NCBI GenBank assembly: GCA_033032175.1
Contig: CM065329.1
Coordinates: 10,174,985-10,238,984 of the forward strand
Reading direction: 5' to 3'
Length of the DNA: 64,000 bases
Source of the DNA: Saturnia japonica
Taxonomy: Eukaryota; Arthropoda; Insecta; Lepidoptera; Saturniidae
In this document: positions 1 to 10,299 of the stretch, piece after piece
Layout of the letters: the number at the start of each line of letters is the position of its first letter
Numbering within the stretch: the stretch's first letter is position 1
Position numbers and translations under genes: made by a program
The notes under the pieces: model-generated
The model's input: only the letters and a program-made list of their open reading frames with translations
The model's database searches: none
What the model was told of the DNA's origin: nothing

Positions 1-1073
1 TAACTGTTAACCTCGTCTGTGAACTTGGCAAGTAGGGTATTTGTACTTTTCCCTTTCAAGAAACCATGTTGACAATTGTTAATAATTTGATGCTTTTGAA
101 GGTAATCACCTACTTGATTTAATACACATTTTTCTATAACTTTATCTATACTAGATAAAATAGATATAGGTCTATAATTAGAATAGTTCTTACGATCTCC
201 TTTTTTATAAATCGGTCGGACTATTGATTCTTTTAATTTGCTGGGAAATTGAAAGTGTTTTACTGATAAATTAACAAGTTTCGCCATTACAGGACTAAAT
301 TTATCTACAATAAATTTAAGGTCAGACATACGAATTAGATCGCCACCCGGGGATTTATTACTATTCATATTTTTAATAATGTTTTTTATGTATTTACTAT
401 TCACGGGTTGCCATCTCATGTTCATGTCTGAAAGTTTTACATATGAATTCCTATCTAACCATTTTTCAGTACATGTGTGTTTAATATGTTCAATTTCGTT
501 CTTAAACGTAGTTGCAAATTTGTTACAAATATCTAAGGTACTGCCCTGCCCTCCATACTAGTTAATATTGATGAATCCACCGATTTTGTTAGTAACTCCT
601 AACATAGTATTAATTTTTTCCCATAACTTTTTTATGTTTTTATTACATTCTAATATACTTTCTCTATAGTATTTATTTTTACTTTTATTGATTGCTTTTT
701 GGCATTTGTTTCTATATTTCGTATAATTTAGACGCTTAAGCATATTCTTTGGATCATTGCTCCATATATCAAATAGCCTATCTTTTTCCTCTATCATTTT
801 CTTTAAGTTTTTGTTAATCCATATTTTATTGTTTCTGTTACTTACATAGATATTCTTAGTTATATAGCATTGGTTATATACATCAATAAATATTTGGTGG
901 AACGACTTATATAATTCTAGAGGACAATCAATGGTCAATAATTTATCAAAATTTGTATTTAGCAACTTTTCTCTAACCATATTATTGTCTAACATACGCT
1001 TAGTAGTTACTGGTGTATGTGTGGTGGGCGCGCACGCCCGGACGGCAAACACTTCGACGGAGTGCGTTTCCAT
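1..1073 (-). pseudogene. LINE ORF2: endonuclease-RT linker and start of reverse transcriptase
   Basis: The minus-strand frame from 1073 to 558 encodes a Lys/Asn-rich linker of the kind found between endonuclease and RT. A TAG in frame at about 558-560 interrupts it. The same frame continues below 558 into clear RT sequence: a YRPISILSS block at about 165-195 and a CQHGFLKGKST block at about 40-80. These are RT motifs 1 and 2 of non-LTR elements. The catalytic YADD-type motif would lie beyond position 1. The start at 1073 is not a real start codon choice; a frameshift near 1020-1075 separates this piece from the endonuclease upstream. Confidence 0.8.
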
Positions 1074-1860
1074 TCTATAGCTGCAGATATAAAGTAATGG
1101 TCAGATATTTTGTGTTTAATTATGGCCGAATAAATAGATGCCTTGCTTACCCTTATATAAAGATGATCTATAGAAGATGTTACTATTTTTCCCATAAGAA
1201 TTTCTTTGCGAGTTATATCATCGATACATTTTGTAAATCCATTTTCAGCTAGAATATTTTCATAAGAGATTACATGTTTGTCGTTAATATTGAGTAGATT
1301 GATATTGATATCGCCACAAAAAATTATAGTAGAATTTTGTGGGAAATAGTCTAAAATGTTACGAATTTCGAGAATGAACTCTTCTAATAATACCTTATTG
1401 TTAACTCTTGGTGGCCTATAAATTGCTATTAAGTATATAGTTTCGTTAAGATAGTTAAGTGTAATGGAAACGCATTCTGCCACTCGTATCCCTGCCGATA
1501 CAATCGGTTCGTAAATTCGAGCGGCGAGCTCCTCGCGCGTATAAACCAACACACCTCCACCTCTACGGCCCAATCGTGTAAATTTATTTATATCATACCC
1601 ACTTATTTTGAATAAAGACAACATTGAGTAATCAATATTAGGTTAGGTTAAGACTATTATATCCAATTGAACTAAACTATTGTGAATGATTACAAGTAAC
1701 TCATTAAAATTTTTATTTAAAGATCTTATATTTATATGTAATATGCTTAGTACTTTTTTGTTTACTAAGGTACTTGTCCATGTATTTATGTTATTAACAC
1801 AAACATATTTAACTTCGCTGTTATTTATAATATTAATATTGTTTATGTCTGCGAATTTTA
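1007..1860 (-). pseudogene. LINE ORF2: endonuclease/exonuclease/phosphatase domain
   Basis: The minus frame shows the endonuclease hallmarks in order: an N-terminal HINIRSLNKNF block near 1720-1745, GRRGGGVLVY near 1550, IYRPP near 1415, CGDININ near 1300, SSIDHLYI near 1170 and SDHYFISAAI near 1095. These match target-site-nicking endonucleases of LINEs. An in-frame TAA at about 1645 follows an ILT triplet where the family normally has a catalytic Glu, so a GAA-to-TAA change is likely. The domain then runs into a frameshift at about 1020-1075. Nuclease function is lost in this copy. Confidence 0.82.
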
Positions 1861-1921
1861 ATAAAGTAAATTATACAGGTACCTTAAACAAATTTTTTTA
1901 GGGAAATTAACATTAAACTTA

Positions 1922-2385
1922 CTAAACTTTTACAAGATCTCTTAATTCGCCTTCTGATCTGAGCCATATTGTTTTATCGCCGTCTTCTTTCTTCACAAGT
2001 ATTCTTCCATTTGACACCCAAATGTATTTGTAAATACCACGAAGTTGTGTTTTAGCATTCCATAGTAGTGTTCTTGTTGTCTTAGCCAAGTCCTTATTAA
2101 TGAATATTTTGCTAGTCGACGACCCGCCTGTAATACAACTGCTTATTGTTTCGGGTACTTTACGACGTTTCTCCAACCAATCGTCTCTGGATACACTACA
2201 TGTAGTCTTAAATCCTACTAGAATGGAAGCTGGCTTCAATCCCTTTTTCGGTGGGTGAATTCTTCGTGCCCACTCAATTCCGTCACTGCTTACACCAATT
2301 TTATTACCGATTTTAGATACTAATTCCTTAACATTTTCACCGGGTAGGTACTCGACTCCTACACCCGTAAACCCCGTCGTACACT
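1922..2385 (-). pseudogene. LINE ORF1 C-terminal part (FP-like domain)
   Basis: The minus frame ends in a region with YKYIWVSNGRILVKKEDGD at about 1965-2025, followed by a charged tail and a TAG stop. This resembles the baculovirus FP-type C-terminal domain of LINE ORF1 proteins, which bind nucleic acid. Codons above about 2385 read antisense through the neighbouring plus-strand LINE and do not belong to it. The N-terminal part, with any coiled coil or zinc knuckle, is missing. The assignment rests on motif style and on its position just upstream of the endonuclease frame. Confidence 0.7.
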
Positions 2386-3993
2386 GGCAGTCTTTTTCGA
2401 CGTAGCCAAGGCCTTTGATAAGGTCTGGCACGAAGGATTAGTCTATAAGCTGTACTCCCGCGAAGTCCCCGATAGATTAGTTAAAATCATCCGCGATTAC
2501 CTCAAAGACCGCACTTTTCGCTATAGAGTGGAAAGTGAACTATCCACACCCCACCCCATACGCTCAGGCGTCCCCCAAGGTTCCATCCTGGCTCCTAGCC
2601 TCTTCAATCTGTACGTCAGTGACCTACCAAAACTTCCCGCGAAAGTTGAGGTAGGGTTATACGCTGACGATACAGTCATATACTCCTCTCAAAGGCAAAA
2701 AATAAACCTCAAATGTATAATCCAAAGAGCCGTGACCACTCTCAGGGAGTGGTATAACGACTGGCGAATAGCCATCAACCCCACGAAGAGCGCAGTGGTG
2801 CTCTTCGACCAAACCGCCTCACAAATACCGAAAAAACTCAAGGATAATCCCCTTGAACTCTTCGGTAATCCGATCCCTTGGGTAAAGGAGACCAAATATC
2901 TAGATGTAACCCTAGATAGTAGACTCTCCTTTATACGCCACATCACTCTGGTTAGGAAAAGGGCCCCCTGGACCCTCGCCCGATTGCATTCTCTGTTATG
3001 TGCTGCAAGCAAAATGTCCATGAGACACAAGCTTACGCTCTACAAGATGTGTATCCGACCGATTATGACATATAGCTGCGTTGTGTTCGCACATATGCAA
3101 AAATATAATTGGGAACGTTTACAAGTCATCCAGAATAGGTTTCTTCACCGCCTTACCGGCGCCCCTTGGTATGTTCGTATGGAAGATCTCCATAGAGATA
3201 CGGACCTTCCTTCGATACATGCTTACGCCAAACACCTTTCTCGCTCATATTTCGACACCGCGTCGAACCACGCGAATCCGTTAATCAAAGCGGCAGCTTC
3301 ATATGTTCCCGACCCCAATGCCTGCCGGAGTAAACGCCGGCCGCGTAATATCTTCACTGACCCGCTCGACCAAATCGAAACAGCAAACGCGTTCTATGCC
3401 ACCGCCTCTCCAAACAGAGCGTGCCACCGCCCACGCCCGCGTAACCACCGTTCTCTCCACAGAGGACGGGCGGTCAACTTCGCTCCCGCACACCCGTCAC
3501 GTCCACCCTCTCTAGCGGCAACCCAAGCCTAGGTCTGTTTCCTCGGCGTGAAGCCCTTGGGTCAGGCAACCGCCCGCGCGATAGCAGTGACACTATACGT
3601 GCACACCACACAGGTACATAGGTTCTGTAAGGGACCTTTTTTTCTGTGTTTGCGCTAGATAGACTAATGCGCTAGTTAGTGTAGAAAAACCATTCCGATT
3701 ATTAAATACACATACGCATGGTCCACTCCATCCTCCCAGGAGGAGGGGAACGTGCATATGAGTATACGTTAGTTAGTTCGAATTCTCGTAGGATTAGGGA
3801 ATTAGTTAGATCGCGACCTTTTCGCATTGGCGACGACCGCCCGAGCCGAGGTTCGGCCACTCTGGCAACCTCGTGCGGGTCGTTACAAACTGTCGCGGCT
3901 GAGTGCCCTAAGCGCTAAGCTGTAAAAGCCGCAGCGGCTCTGTTTTTGGATAGGGCCCCTAAGGCTAACAGTGTAGTCAGTTCCAAAAAAAAA
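2386..3993 (+). mobile_element. Jockey-type LINE, 5'-truncated, with 3' tail and short poly(A)
   Basis: The element begins inside an RT domain at 2386-2390 and runs through the RT C-terminus, a roughly 450-bp 3' UTR and a nine-base A run at 3985-3993. 5' truncation with a poly(A) 3' end is the usual product of target-primed reverse transcription. The last 70 bases before the A run recur at 13051-13111 and, more diverged, at about 48299-48385, so this is a family with several tails in the window. No target-site duplication could be matched, because the two flanks belong to unrelated elements. Confidence 0.85.
2387..3532 (+). pseudogene. Jockey-type reverse transcriptase, C-terminal two thirds
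   Basis: The frame is open from 2387 to the TAG at 3530-3532. It contains FFDVAKAFDKVWHEG (RT motif A with the catalytic Asp) at 2393-2437, SGVPQGSILAPSLFNLYVSD at 2564-2623, and the YADD box (GLYADDTVIYSS) at about 2655-2690. It then has the C-terminal Jockey region with RPIMTYSCVVFAH and the WERLQVIQNRFLHR block. No start codon exists because the 5' half is missing. The last ~60 codons are Pro/Arg-rich. The protein made RNA-templated DNA in the intact element; this copy cannot act alone. Confidence 0.87.
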
Positions 3994-3996
3994 CAA

Positions 3997-4244
3997 CCGT
4001 TGGGCAGCTGCCCGCCAGACATAACACCCGTCTGGTGCTGTAGGTCCGTTGTTTGTAGTTGTTGCAGAACATAGCGAAACTTTTGGTCATCAGAAGTCTT
4101 CAGAGGATCCACGACAGCTTCAAACTGGATGAACCATGCTCGTGGAATCTCTCGCCAGAAAGGCAGAAGTCTTGACTGTATGGAAACAGCGGCCAGGTCG
4201 TATGCTGTTCTTGCGTTCTTGTTTTTTTCAACTGTGTTTTCCAT
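3997..4244 (-). pseudogene. Ty3/gypsy-type Gag N-terminal fragment
   Basis: The minus frame begins MENTVEKNKNARTAYDLAA and contains LPFWREIPRAWFIQFEAV followed by SDDQKFRYVLQQL. This LPPFW...WF..lEA...YVLQQL pattern is typical of the N-terminal Gag domain of many insect gypsy-like retrotransposons. At about 3996 it is cut by the 3' end of the plus-strand Jockey element, and the remaining codons of the open frame are LINE antisense. No LTR was recognised upstream of the ATG. Confidence 0.68.
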
Positions 4245-5085
4245 CGTCAGGGTAACCAGACGTGGGAGCTCAGTGGTTAACGAATGATACCACTTCCAAA
4301 TTGATACTCTTCACTTCTTCTAAGTACAAACACTTTTTTAGTTGAGGGTTTAAAATCCTTTGATGTGTGAGAGTTTATCAATATGCTCATCGCTCCGCTC
4401 CGTTCACTCTCTCTATGTAAGTCTCCGAGAGTTCAAAAACTTTTGTGTAATTTTATTTTTGAAAAAATGGGACAATTTCCTTTTCATGGCCATACTTTAA
4501 AAACTCTGAAACACAATATGTCCGCCGGAGTTTTTAGCGGGATCTTCAAGTGACATTTTGTGGTTTTTATTTTTATTTCATTTACTTAGTTTTTTGTCCC
4601 TTTATTATGCGTTTTGCGTTATATAGTTTATGTACATAAAAGTAGTGGATTATAAATATAAAATGAAGGCATGCATTCTGGGATCCCACAAAAACACTCA
4701 AGAAAGTTCTCACAAGAGAGCCACCATCTTGTTAGAATACTGAAATCGTCATGTCACATGACGCTATAATTAACTTGATAATGGCAACAATGGTCTATAA
4801 TAAACAGAACTAGTTGCCAAGTTAGGAAGAAGAATATGTCCGCCATTGCTGTTTCACTTTTGTTTTTAGCGGAACTCCGTCCGCCATTTTTATACGTCTT
4901 TGGATAAAGTATTGATGTAATGTAAAAACTTTATTTTGTAATGCAAGTTCTATGTCCAATTTTTAATAAGAAAAAGGAATTTAGAATGTTTTGACAGTAT
5001 AACATAAGGTTTTGGGGATAGAGAGTAACTTCTTTTACTGAAGTCAGGTTAAAACATATTCGTACATAGAAGTTAAATATTTACA
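4245..5085. other. No gene seen; contains one copy of a dispersed repeat
   Basis: No coding sequence was recognised. The stretch 4535-4835 belongs to a dispersed family described separately. The remainder is AT-rich. Confidence 0.5.
4535..4835 (+). repeat. Dispersed repeat family 'R-A', copy 1
   Basis: This block runs from AGCGGGATCTTCAAGTGAC to the AAGTTAGGAAGAAGAA segment. It shares ordered blocks with copies at 14015-14337, 48700-48905, 50600-50810 (inverted) and 60300-60470. Common words are TGTGGTTTTT, GACCCTATATTATGT, AGTGGATTATA and GGGAGCCACCATCT. It has no coding potential and no terminal repeat was defined. It may be a non-autonomous element or a fragment of a larger one. Confidence 0.6.
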
Positions 5086-5089
5086 ATCT

Positions 5090-5396
5090 AGTTAAATTTC
5101 GGGAGCACTGCCGAGGTTTTTTAAAAAGTCTAAGACAAGACTGATTCTCAAGAAGCTTTATTAAGAATGCTTTTATTTGTTACAAATGTCTCTTTTATAA
5201 ACTCTTATTCTATAAACACAAAGTGGGGCTGTTTACTATGAAATAATGAGAAATATGTCGCAATACATTCAGTCAAAACACCAGGTGTCTATCAGTAGTT
5301 TGCAGACATAATATGGGTTAAAAACGTAACATCAGCATTTCTAACGTATGTACCAATTAACAAGACGTAATAAGAGAGGGTACAGACTGCATAACT
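5090..5396 (-). repeat. 3' LTR of the errantivirus
   Basis: Second copy of the 307-bp repeat, no difference seen by eye. On the minus strand TATAAAAG lies at 5199-5192 and AATAAA at 5162-5157, giving a U3 of roughly 200 bp. The env frame enters this LTR by about 13 codons before its stop at 5357. Confidence 0.95.
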
Positions 5397-6994
5397 CCTC
5401 CCCCCTCAAGTTCGAAATTATCAGAGGGATGATTATCACTATGATTATTTCGATAGCAATAATTTTTACAAAAACTGAGCTTATATACTAAGAATACAAG
5501 AATTAATAGAAATATAATCACATATAACAATAAAGTTCCGGCACTAACACTTTTTACATTAATAATTCTTTCACTTGATGTTTTTAGTTCACTTTCACTG
5601 ATTTTTAAAAGATTATTTAAATGTTGAAGATTTATTAATTCACTGTTATCCAAATTGATGGGTTCACGTTGCAATTGTTGCTCAGTAATTGTTATTTCGG
5701 GAAGATTAATAATCGGTAATTTTGACATCTTCAAATTACTCGTAGTAATATGGTGAGCTTTTAGCGTAATTTCACCAATTTTAACATCGCAATGGTCATC
5801 TAGGACGAGGAAGTATGTCCCTTCTATATTTTCTTTCGTTATTTCGTCGTTACAAATTTTTGATAATATATTCTCAGCGTTACTATGAAGAATCCATCTC
5901 TCTTTTCCAATTGGTTGTATCTTAATGGTCTTGATTTCAACTGGTACTGGATGACAAGAACTCGTATTCGAAGAAAATTGAATTAATGCTGTTATGCAAG
6001 TGTCTTCTGAAGTTGTTCGAGAATCATCCTCGTGACACAGGAACATTTCGTCGTGAATACAAGGTAAAGTGAGCGAGACAAATTTAGACCCTTTTACTAA
6101 TAGGTAAGGAAATTTAGGAATAATGATGGTGGTATGATTAGAAGGATTGGTCATAGGTATTGGAATTGCTCTGTAGTATGTATAAATTTCATCTCTAATT
6201 ATTGGTATATCTAAAATGAATGTTATTTGACTTCCTTTTGTATAAGCTTTAAGCTCTATACATTGCTCTATTTTAACTAAATTGTCATAACTTACTGGAT
6301 ACACAAGTTTGTAGAATTTCTCTATCTTTTTTAACAATTCTAATAATTCATTTGAGTTTATAAGAGATTGGTGTAATATTTTTAATTTACTGAATGCCAG
6401 AGAAGTTTCAATTTCATTCAACCGAATGTAGAGTAGTTGAAAATTATGGAAAAATAAATTATAAACATTAATAAAATTATGGGTAGTTATATCAATATTA
6501 GTTTGATTTATTAATTTTTTTATTTCTCGTAACTCTTTATCTATTCGAATGAAATTGTCCTTCGTGAAATTTGTTATCTTTATCATTGATTCAGAAATAT
6601 CTGATATTAAGGTTACCTTTTTAATGAGTGTATTTTGGCGTGTCGTTAGAGAATCAATCATATTTTCATATCTTAAAGCATCATTATGATCTAAGTTACC
6701 AGTTATAAGCTTAATAATAGATCCAAGAGGATTGAGAAGTCCACGTTTAATTCTAGTTGATGGAGATAACTGTTCTAATTTTTGAATACTAATATTCATT
6801 ACATAATTCGTTTGAAGCTTTACATTAAAAAGTTGAACATTAGATGTTTCATTATCAAAATGTGTTTTTAAATATTGATTAAATTTAGTATATCTTTTTA
6901 TATTGAATTCTAAATCCTCACGTATCAGACTTAAATCTAAAATCTTAATTATTGTCCACTTATCATAACTTACACTAGCTTGACCTTGTTTCAC
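5357..6994 (-). CDS. env: Errantiviral envelope protein (baculovirus F-like), frame without its own ATG
   Basis: A 545-residue frame. A furin-type site RIKR lies at residues 81-84, followed by a hydrophobic Gly/Leu/Ile segment that is the likely fusion peptide. A long helical, Asn-rich region and a Cys cluster near residues 315-355 follow. One strong membrane span is at about 487-508, with a cytoplasmic tail of about 37 residues. This architecture is that of errantiviral Env proteins related to baculovirus F. The listed first codon is GTG, not ATG. The frame stays open upstream to about 7103 over the end of gag-pol and holds a Leu-rich hydrophobic stretch that could be a signal peptide, so translation presumably needs a spliced leader supplying the start. 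No internal break was seen. Whether the protein is functional is unknown. Confidence 0.88.
   Translation of the reverse strand: MKQGQASVSYDKWTIIKILDLSLIREDLEFNIKRYTKFNQYLKTHFDNETSNVQLFNVKLQTNYVMNISIQKLEQLSPSTRIKRGLLNPLGSIIKLITGNLDHNDALRYENMIDSLTTRQNTLIKKVTLISDISESMIKITNFTKDNFIRIDKELREIKKLINQTNIDITTHNFINVYNLFFHNFQLLYIRLNEIETSLAFSKLKILHQSLINSNELLELLKKIEKFYKLVYPVSYDNLVKIEQCIELKAYTKGSQITFILDIPIIRDEIYTYYRAIPIPMTNPSNHTTIIIPKFPYLLVKGSKFVSLTLPCIHDEMFLCHEDDSRTTSEDTCITALIQFSSNTSSCHPVPVEIKTIKIQPIGKERWILHSNAENILSKICNDEITKENIEGTYFLVLDDHCDVKIGEITLKAHHITTSNLKMSKLPIINLPEITITEQQLQREPINLDNSELINLQHLNNLLKISESELKTSSERIINVKSVSAGTLLLYVIIFLLILVFLVYKLSFCKNYCYRNNHSDNHPSDNFELEGGGVMQSVPSLITSC
5397..5409 (-). promoter_or_regulatory. 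Polypurine tract
   Basis: The minus strand reads TTGAGGGGGGAGG immediately before the AGTTATG start of the 3' LTR. This is the expected primer for plus-strand synthesis. The tract also encodes the Glu-Gly-Gly-Gly residues near the env C-terminus. Confidence 0.85.
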
Positions 6995-7013
6995 AAGGAC
7001 TATACCGGGATTT

Positions 7014-9710
7014 TTATCGATTCTGTGAAGTTGAAGGGCGTGAATCCTGATGATCAGAGCCAGGAGCCCGAGGAGGTACCTGCGAAGGTCGTTTTATATC
7101 CTTAATAGGCACGTTTGTTTTTCGAGTTTTCATTTTTACAGGACAGATATTTCTGTCAATTTTACCATATACTTGTGCTTTTTGATAACGCGGTTTATCT
7201 TTACTTCGCCTTGTATTAACACCTTTTACAAATATAGTGTCCTCTTCTTGAATATCAAATGATGTTTCACCACCACGTTTTGTTTTAATCTTTTCTTTAT
7301 TTTCAATTACTTTGTCTGTTAAATATTTATAAAGATATTTCGTTCGTTTCATATGATCGTTTACTAATTGTTGCGTATATTGTTTGTTAAAGTTTACTTC
7401 AAAAGTACTATTAGAATCAGTGTGTCCAAAAACTACTTCAAATGGTGTAAGACCAGTCGTTGAGTGAATGGTTTGATTGTATGACATAATTGCATAAGTC
7501 ATAACGTTAGCCGCGTCAGTTATTTTATGTTCATATTTAGCGATACGATATATTTCTAAAATAGTTGAATGGAATCTTTCAATTAAACCCATAGAATTAG
7601 GATTATGTGGAGTGCTTATGTGTAATTCTATTTTATAAAATTGTAATGTTTCTTTTAAAAGTGTATTGTTGAATTCAGTACCAGAATCAGCACTGATCTT
7701 ATTTGGTACGCCATAAAATGAGAAAAATTTAATTAAGGCACGAACTACTTCAGGTGTAGAGCGATTGGATATTTCAAAAGCCTGACCTAGTTTACTGAAA
7801 GCATCTATTATGGTAAGGAAGTAGCTTCCTTCTATAGAGAATATATCTATAAATATTTCAGCAAAAGGTTTTGTTTGAGTTTGCGTTAACATTAATTCTG
7901 GTTTTAAAGGTTTGCGATCATATTTTAGAGTTTTACAAGTTTCACAAGAATTGATTACAGAAGCGACTGTTATATCCATATTTGTCCAAAAATAATTACG
8001 CTTTAATTTCATAAGAGTTTCTTTGATTCCACGGTGACTTGTTTTACCTTGATGATAAGCAAGTATAGTGGCACGTTGCTCTTTTTCATCACCTAAGTAT
8101 ATAACTCTTTTAGTACATTCATATATTTTGACGGTATCTTTTTTAAATAGTTTTATCACGGCATTTGTAAATTGTTTACGGTGAATTTCGCTCTCAAAGT
8201 AAAAGAAATATTTAATTTTAGGTTTTATATATTCTAAAAGAAATTTCTTAACAAGGTTAGTGTTGTTTACAGGTAAATGTACTTCCAAAATTTTTTGTTT
8301 TTCATGTGATAAGTCTTTTATTGATAATTGGTTTCTGTTCCAAGTAAAAATAAGGATTTGATTAGGTTTTGTGTCGATGGCTTCTTCAATAATGGGAATA
8401 CCATTCGTATCAATATCTTCAGCAGAATGTATGGTTTCCGGTAATGAACAGGCAGTAATAGTACTGGATGAAGGAGAACGAATTGGGTGAGTTAAAGTCT
8501 TATCGGAATCTGAAGGAATAGTTAACGTTTCTGATGAGTCTGAAATTAGTATTGGACTCTCAGATCGTTCAGTGTCACTCACGTTTACTCGTAAGGACAT
8601 ATCGTCCTTTAATATATTTAATTTAATTCGTGATAGAGCATCAGCATTACTATTTTGTTTAATAGGACGAGCTGTGCGCATTGACACATCGCTTGCCTGA
8701 AATTGAGGTGGGTTACGTTGAGGTTGATTTTGTGGTGGTATACCAAATTTAAATTGTTGATTTGGCATGTTGAAATTAGGTCGGTTTTGTGTATTGTTAA
8801 ATTGTGGTTTGAACCCTTGTTGATTAGGAATACCGAATTTAAAATTATTATTTCCAAAATTTGGTTTATATCCTTGTTGGTTTAGGTTAGGTCTGAATTG
8901 TACATTTTGATTTGGAATACCGAATTTAAAATTATTATTATACGGTTTAAAATTATTTTGTGTTTGGTATGGAATTCCGAATTTAAAATTTTGTTGTCCG
9001 GAATTAAATGTATTTGGCACAAATGCAGGTTGAGGTTTGAAATTATTATTAAAATTATTTGTTAAAGTAGGCGTGAAAAATTGTTGAACTGGTTTAATAT
9101 TAGATTTATTTTTATTTTTAGAATTGTACTGATATTGAAAATTGACCTCCTCCATGACAACACTTAGTGCGTTTTCTAAAACGGTACAACCTTTAAGTCG
9201 CACAATTCGAATTAAATCCTCTGGTAAATTATATAAAAATACATTCAAGCACATATTATTATAGATAATCATTTTAGCGGCTTTGAGGCCTTCATCAGTT
9301 AATAAATTGACCTTGGAGAAGAGGGTGCAGCGTGTTTGTTGTATCCTGTTACAAAATTGCGTATATGTTTCACCAACTTTAATTTTTAAATTTTCCAACT
9401 CAATTGCCACACACTCTTCCGATCTAGGATCACCAAAATGTTGAATCAAAACAGCTCTTAATTGTTCCCAAGTTGTTATGTCTTCTCTTTCACTTAGTAG
9501 AGCAGCGGCTTTACCACATAATCTACTAGTTATAGCATGAAACACATATGTAGTTTGAACAACATTGTTTGATCCGCTAAAATTTCTGATTATATATTCA
9601 CTTTTTTTAATAAATAAATTTAAAGTATTTTGATCACCATCGTACTTGGGAATTAAACTTAAAAGTTCTTTTGATACTAATTGAATTGTTGATTCATTGT
9701 TTCGTTGCAT
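7014..9710 (-). CDS. Gag-integrase fusion (gag joined to the end of pol by internal deletion)
   Basis: An open frame of 898 residues starting at ATG 9710. Residues 1-210 are a gypsy-class Gag with an FGDPRSEECVAIELENLK block. Residues about 215-335 are low complexity with at least five NFKFGIP repeats. At about residue 352 (near 8655) the sequence switches to NADALSRI, which is the end of pol RNase H. It continues through a spacer rich in Ser/Thr into integrase. Integrase shows the HHCC zinc site (HQGKTSHRG ... CETCK), then D (FIDIFS), D (SADSGTEF) and E (MGLIERFHST) in the usual order. Protease and reverse transcriptase are missing with no stop or frameshift at the joint. Upstream Gag alone should still be able to form particles; this is inference. 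Confidence 0.9.
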   Translation of the reverse strand: MQRNNESTIQLVSKELLSLIPKYDGDQNTLNLFIKKSEYIIRNFSGSNNVVQTTYVFHAITSRLCGKAAALLSEREDITTWEQLRAVLIQHFGDPRSEECVAIELENLKIKVGETYTQFCNRIQQTRCTLFSKVNLLTDEGLKAAKMIIYNNMCLNVFLYNLPEDLIRIVRLKGCTVLENALSVVMEEVNFQYQYNSKNKNKSNIKPVQQFFTPTLTNNFNNNFKPQPAFVPNTFNSGQQNFKFGIPYQTQNNFKPYNNNFKFGIPNQNVQFRPNLNQQGYKPNFGNNNFKFGIPNQQGFKPQFNNTQNRPNFNMPNQQFKFGIPPQNQPQRNPPQFQASDVSMRTARPIKQNSNADALSRIKLNILKDDMSLRVNVSDTERSESPILISDSSETLTIPSDSDKTLTHPIRSPSSSTITACSLPETIHSAEDIDTNGIPIIEEAIDTKPNQILIFTWNRNQLSIKDLSHEKQKILEVHLPVNNTNLVKKFLLEYIKPKIKYFFYFESEIHRKQFTNAVIKLFKKDTVKIYECTKRVIYLGDEKEQRATILAYHQGKTSHRGIKETLMKLKRNYFWTNMDITVASVINSCETCKTLKYDRKPLKPELMLTQTQTKPFAEIFIDIFSIEGSYFLTIIDAFSKLGQAFEISNRSTPEVVRALIKFFSFYGVPNKISADSGTEFNNTLLKETLQFYKIELHISTPHNPNSMGLIERFHSTILEIYRIAKYEHKITDAANVMTYAIMSYNQTIHSTTGLTPFEVVFGHTDSNSTFEVNFNKQYTQQLVNDHMKRTKYLYKYLTDKVIENKEKIKTKRGGETSFDIQEEDTIFVKGVNTRRSKDKPRYQKAQVYGKIDRNICPVKMKTRKTNVPIKDIKRPSQVPPRAPGSDHQDSRPSTSQNR

Positions 9711-10299
9711 TTTGAATTGTATTTATTTAATTAAACACACACAAAGTAAAATTCACAAAATTAAAATTCACAAAATAATATTTTCAAAATAAAATTCACA
9801 AAATAAATCTTATAACAAAATTATCAAAATCAAAATTCTCAAAATTAAAATTATCGAAATTAAAATTATCAAATTAAAATTCTCAAAATTAATATTTATT
9901 ATTAATATTTCTCAATATCTTATAATCTATGAAGTCAAATAACTTTCGACGATTTTTATTCGAAAATTATGAAAAATAATTTTCAACGATGTTTGTTTGA
10001 AAATTATAAAAATTTGTTAAATAATTTTCAACGATTTTTGTTTGAAAATTATAACAATGTCCAACGAAAAATACAACCACAGAAAATAACAAGGACGAGA
10101 CAAGGATTGTAAAAATGGTCACTTACAGTCTGCTCGTTCCCATGTCTTGCCGTATAGCTGCTTTCGCTTTTAGGACAGGATCTCTCGGAAATAGATGTGG
10201 AACCCGACGTTAACTTATTTATTGGTTCGTAGATACTCAAAATCTGCACATGAGACCGATTTGTAAGACTCGAACACAGACTTTTATTGTTGATTGAGT
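9711..10299 (-). promoter_or_regulatory. Errantivirus 5' leader
   Basis: Region between the primer site and the gag start. It has an AT-rich tract at 9730-9900 with repeated AAATTCACAAAAT-like units and a second repeated motif (ATTTTCAACGATTTTTGTTTGAAAATTAT-like) at 9950-10050. A 66-codon frame at 10049-10249 (minus) has no recognised homology. Packaging and splice-donor signals would be expected here but none was identified with confidence. Confidence 0.5.

Larger units (their letters stand above)
1..2385 (-). mobile_element. CR1-like non-LTR retrotransposon (LINE), broken, 3' end outside the window
   Basis: Reading down the minus strand the order is an ORF1 C-terminal part, an apurinic-type endonuclease, a linker and the start of a reverse transcriptase that runs off the window edge. 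This is the normal order of a two-ORF LINE. ORF1 carries a baculovirus-FP-like C-terminal domain, which is common in insect CR1/Jockey-group LINEs. The 5' side ends abruptly at about 2385, where a different LINE on the plus strand begins. At least two in-frame stops and one frameshift break the coding region, so this is a dead copy. The clade (CR1-like) is inferred from ORF1 type and from RT motif style, not from an alignment. Confidence 0.8.

Noticed and set aside
1638..1652. TTAGGTTAGG-like words resembling the insect telomere repeat (also near 8880 and 30950)
   Set aside because: Only two units each, inside LINE, errantivirus or LTR sequence. Not a telomere tract.
10049..10249. 66-codon minus-strand frame in the errantivirus leader
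   Set aside because: No homology and typical of chance frames in the leader. Kept only as a remark under the leader.
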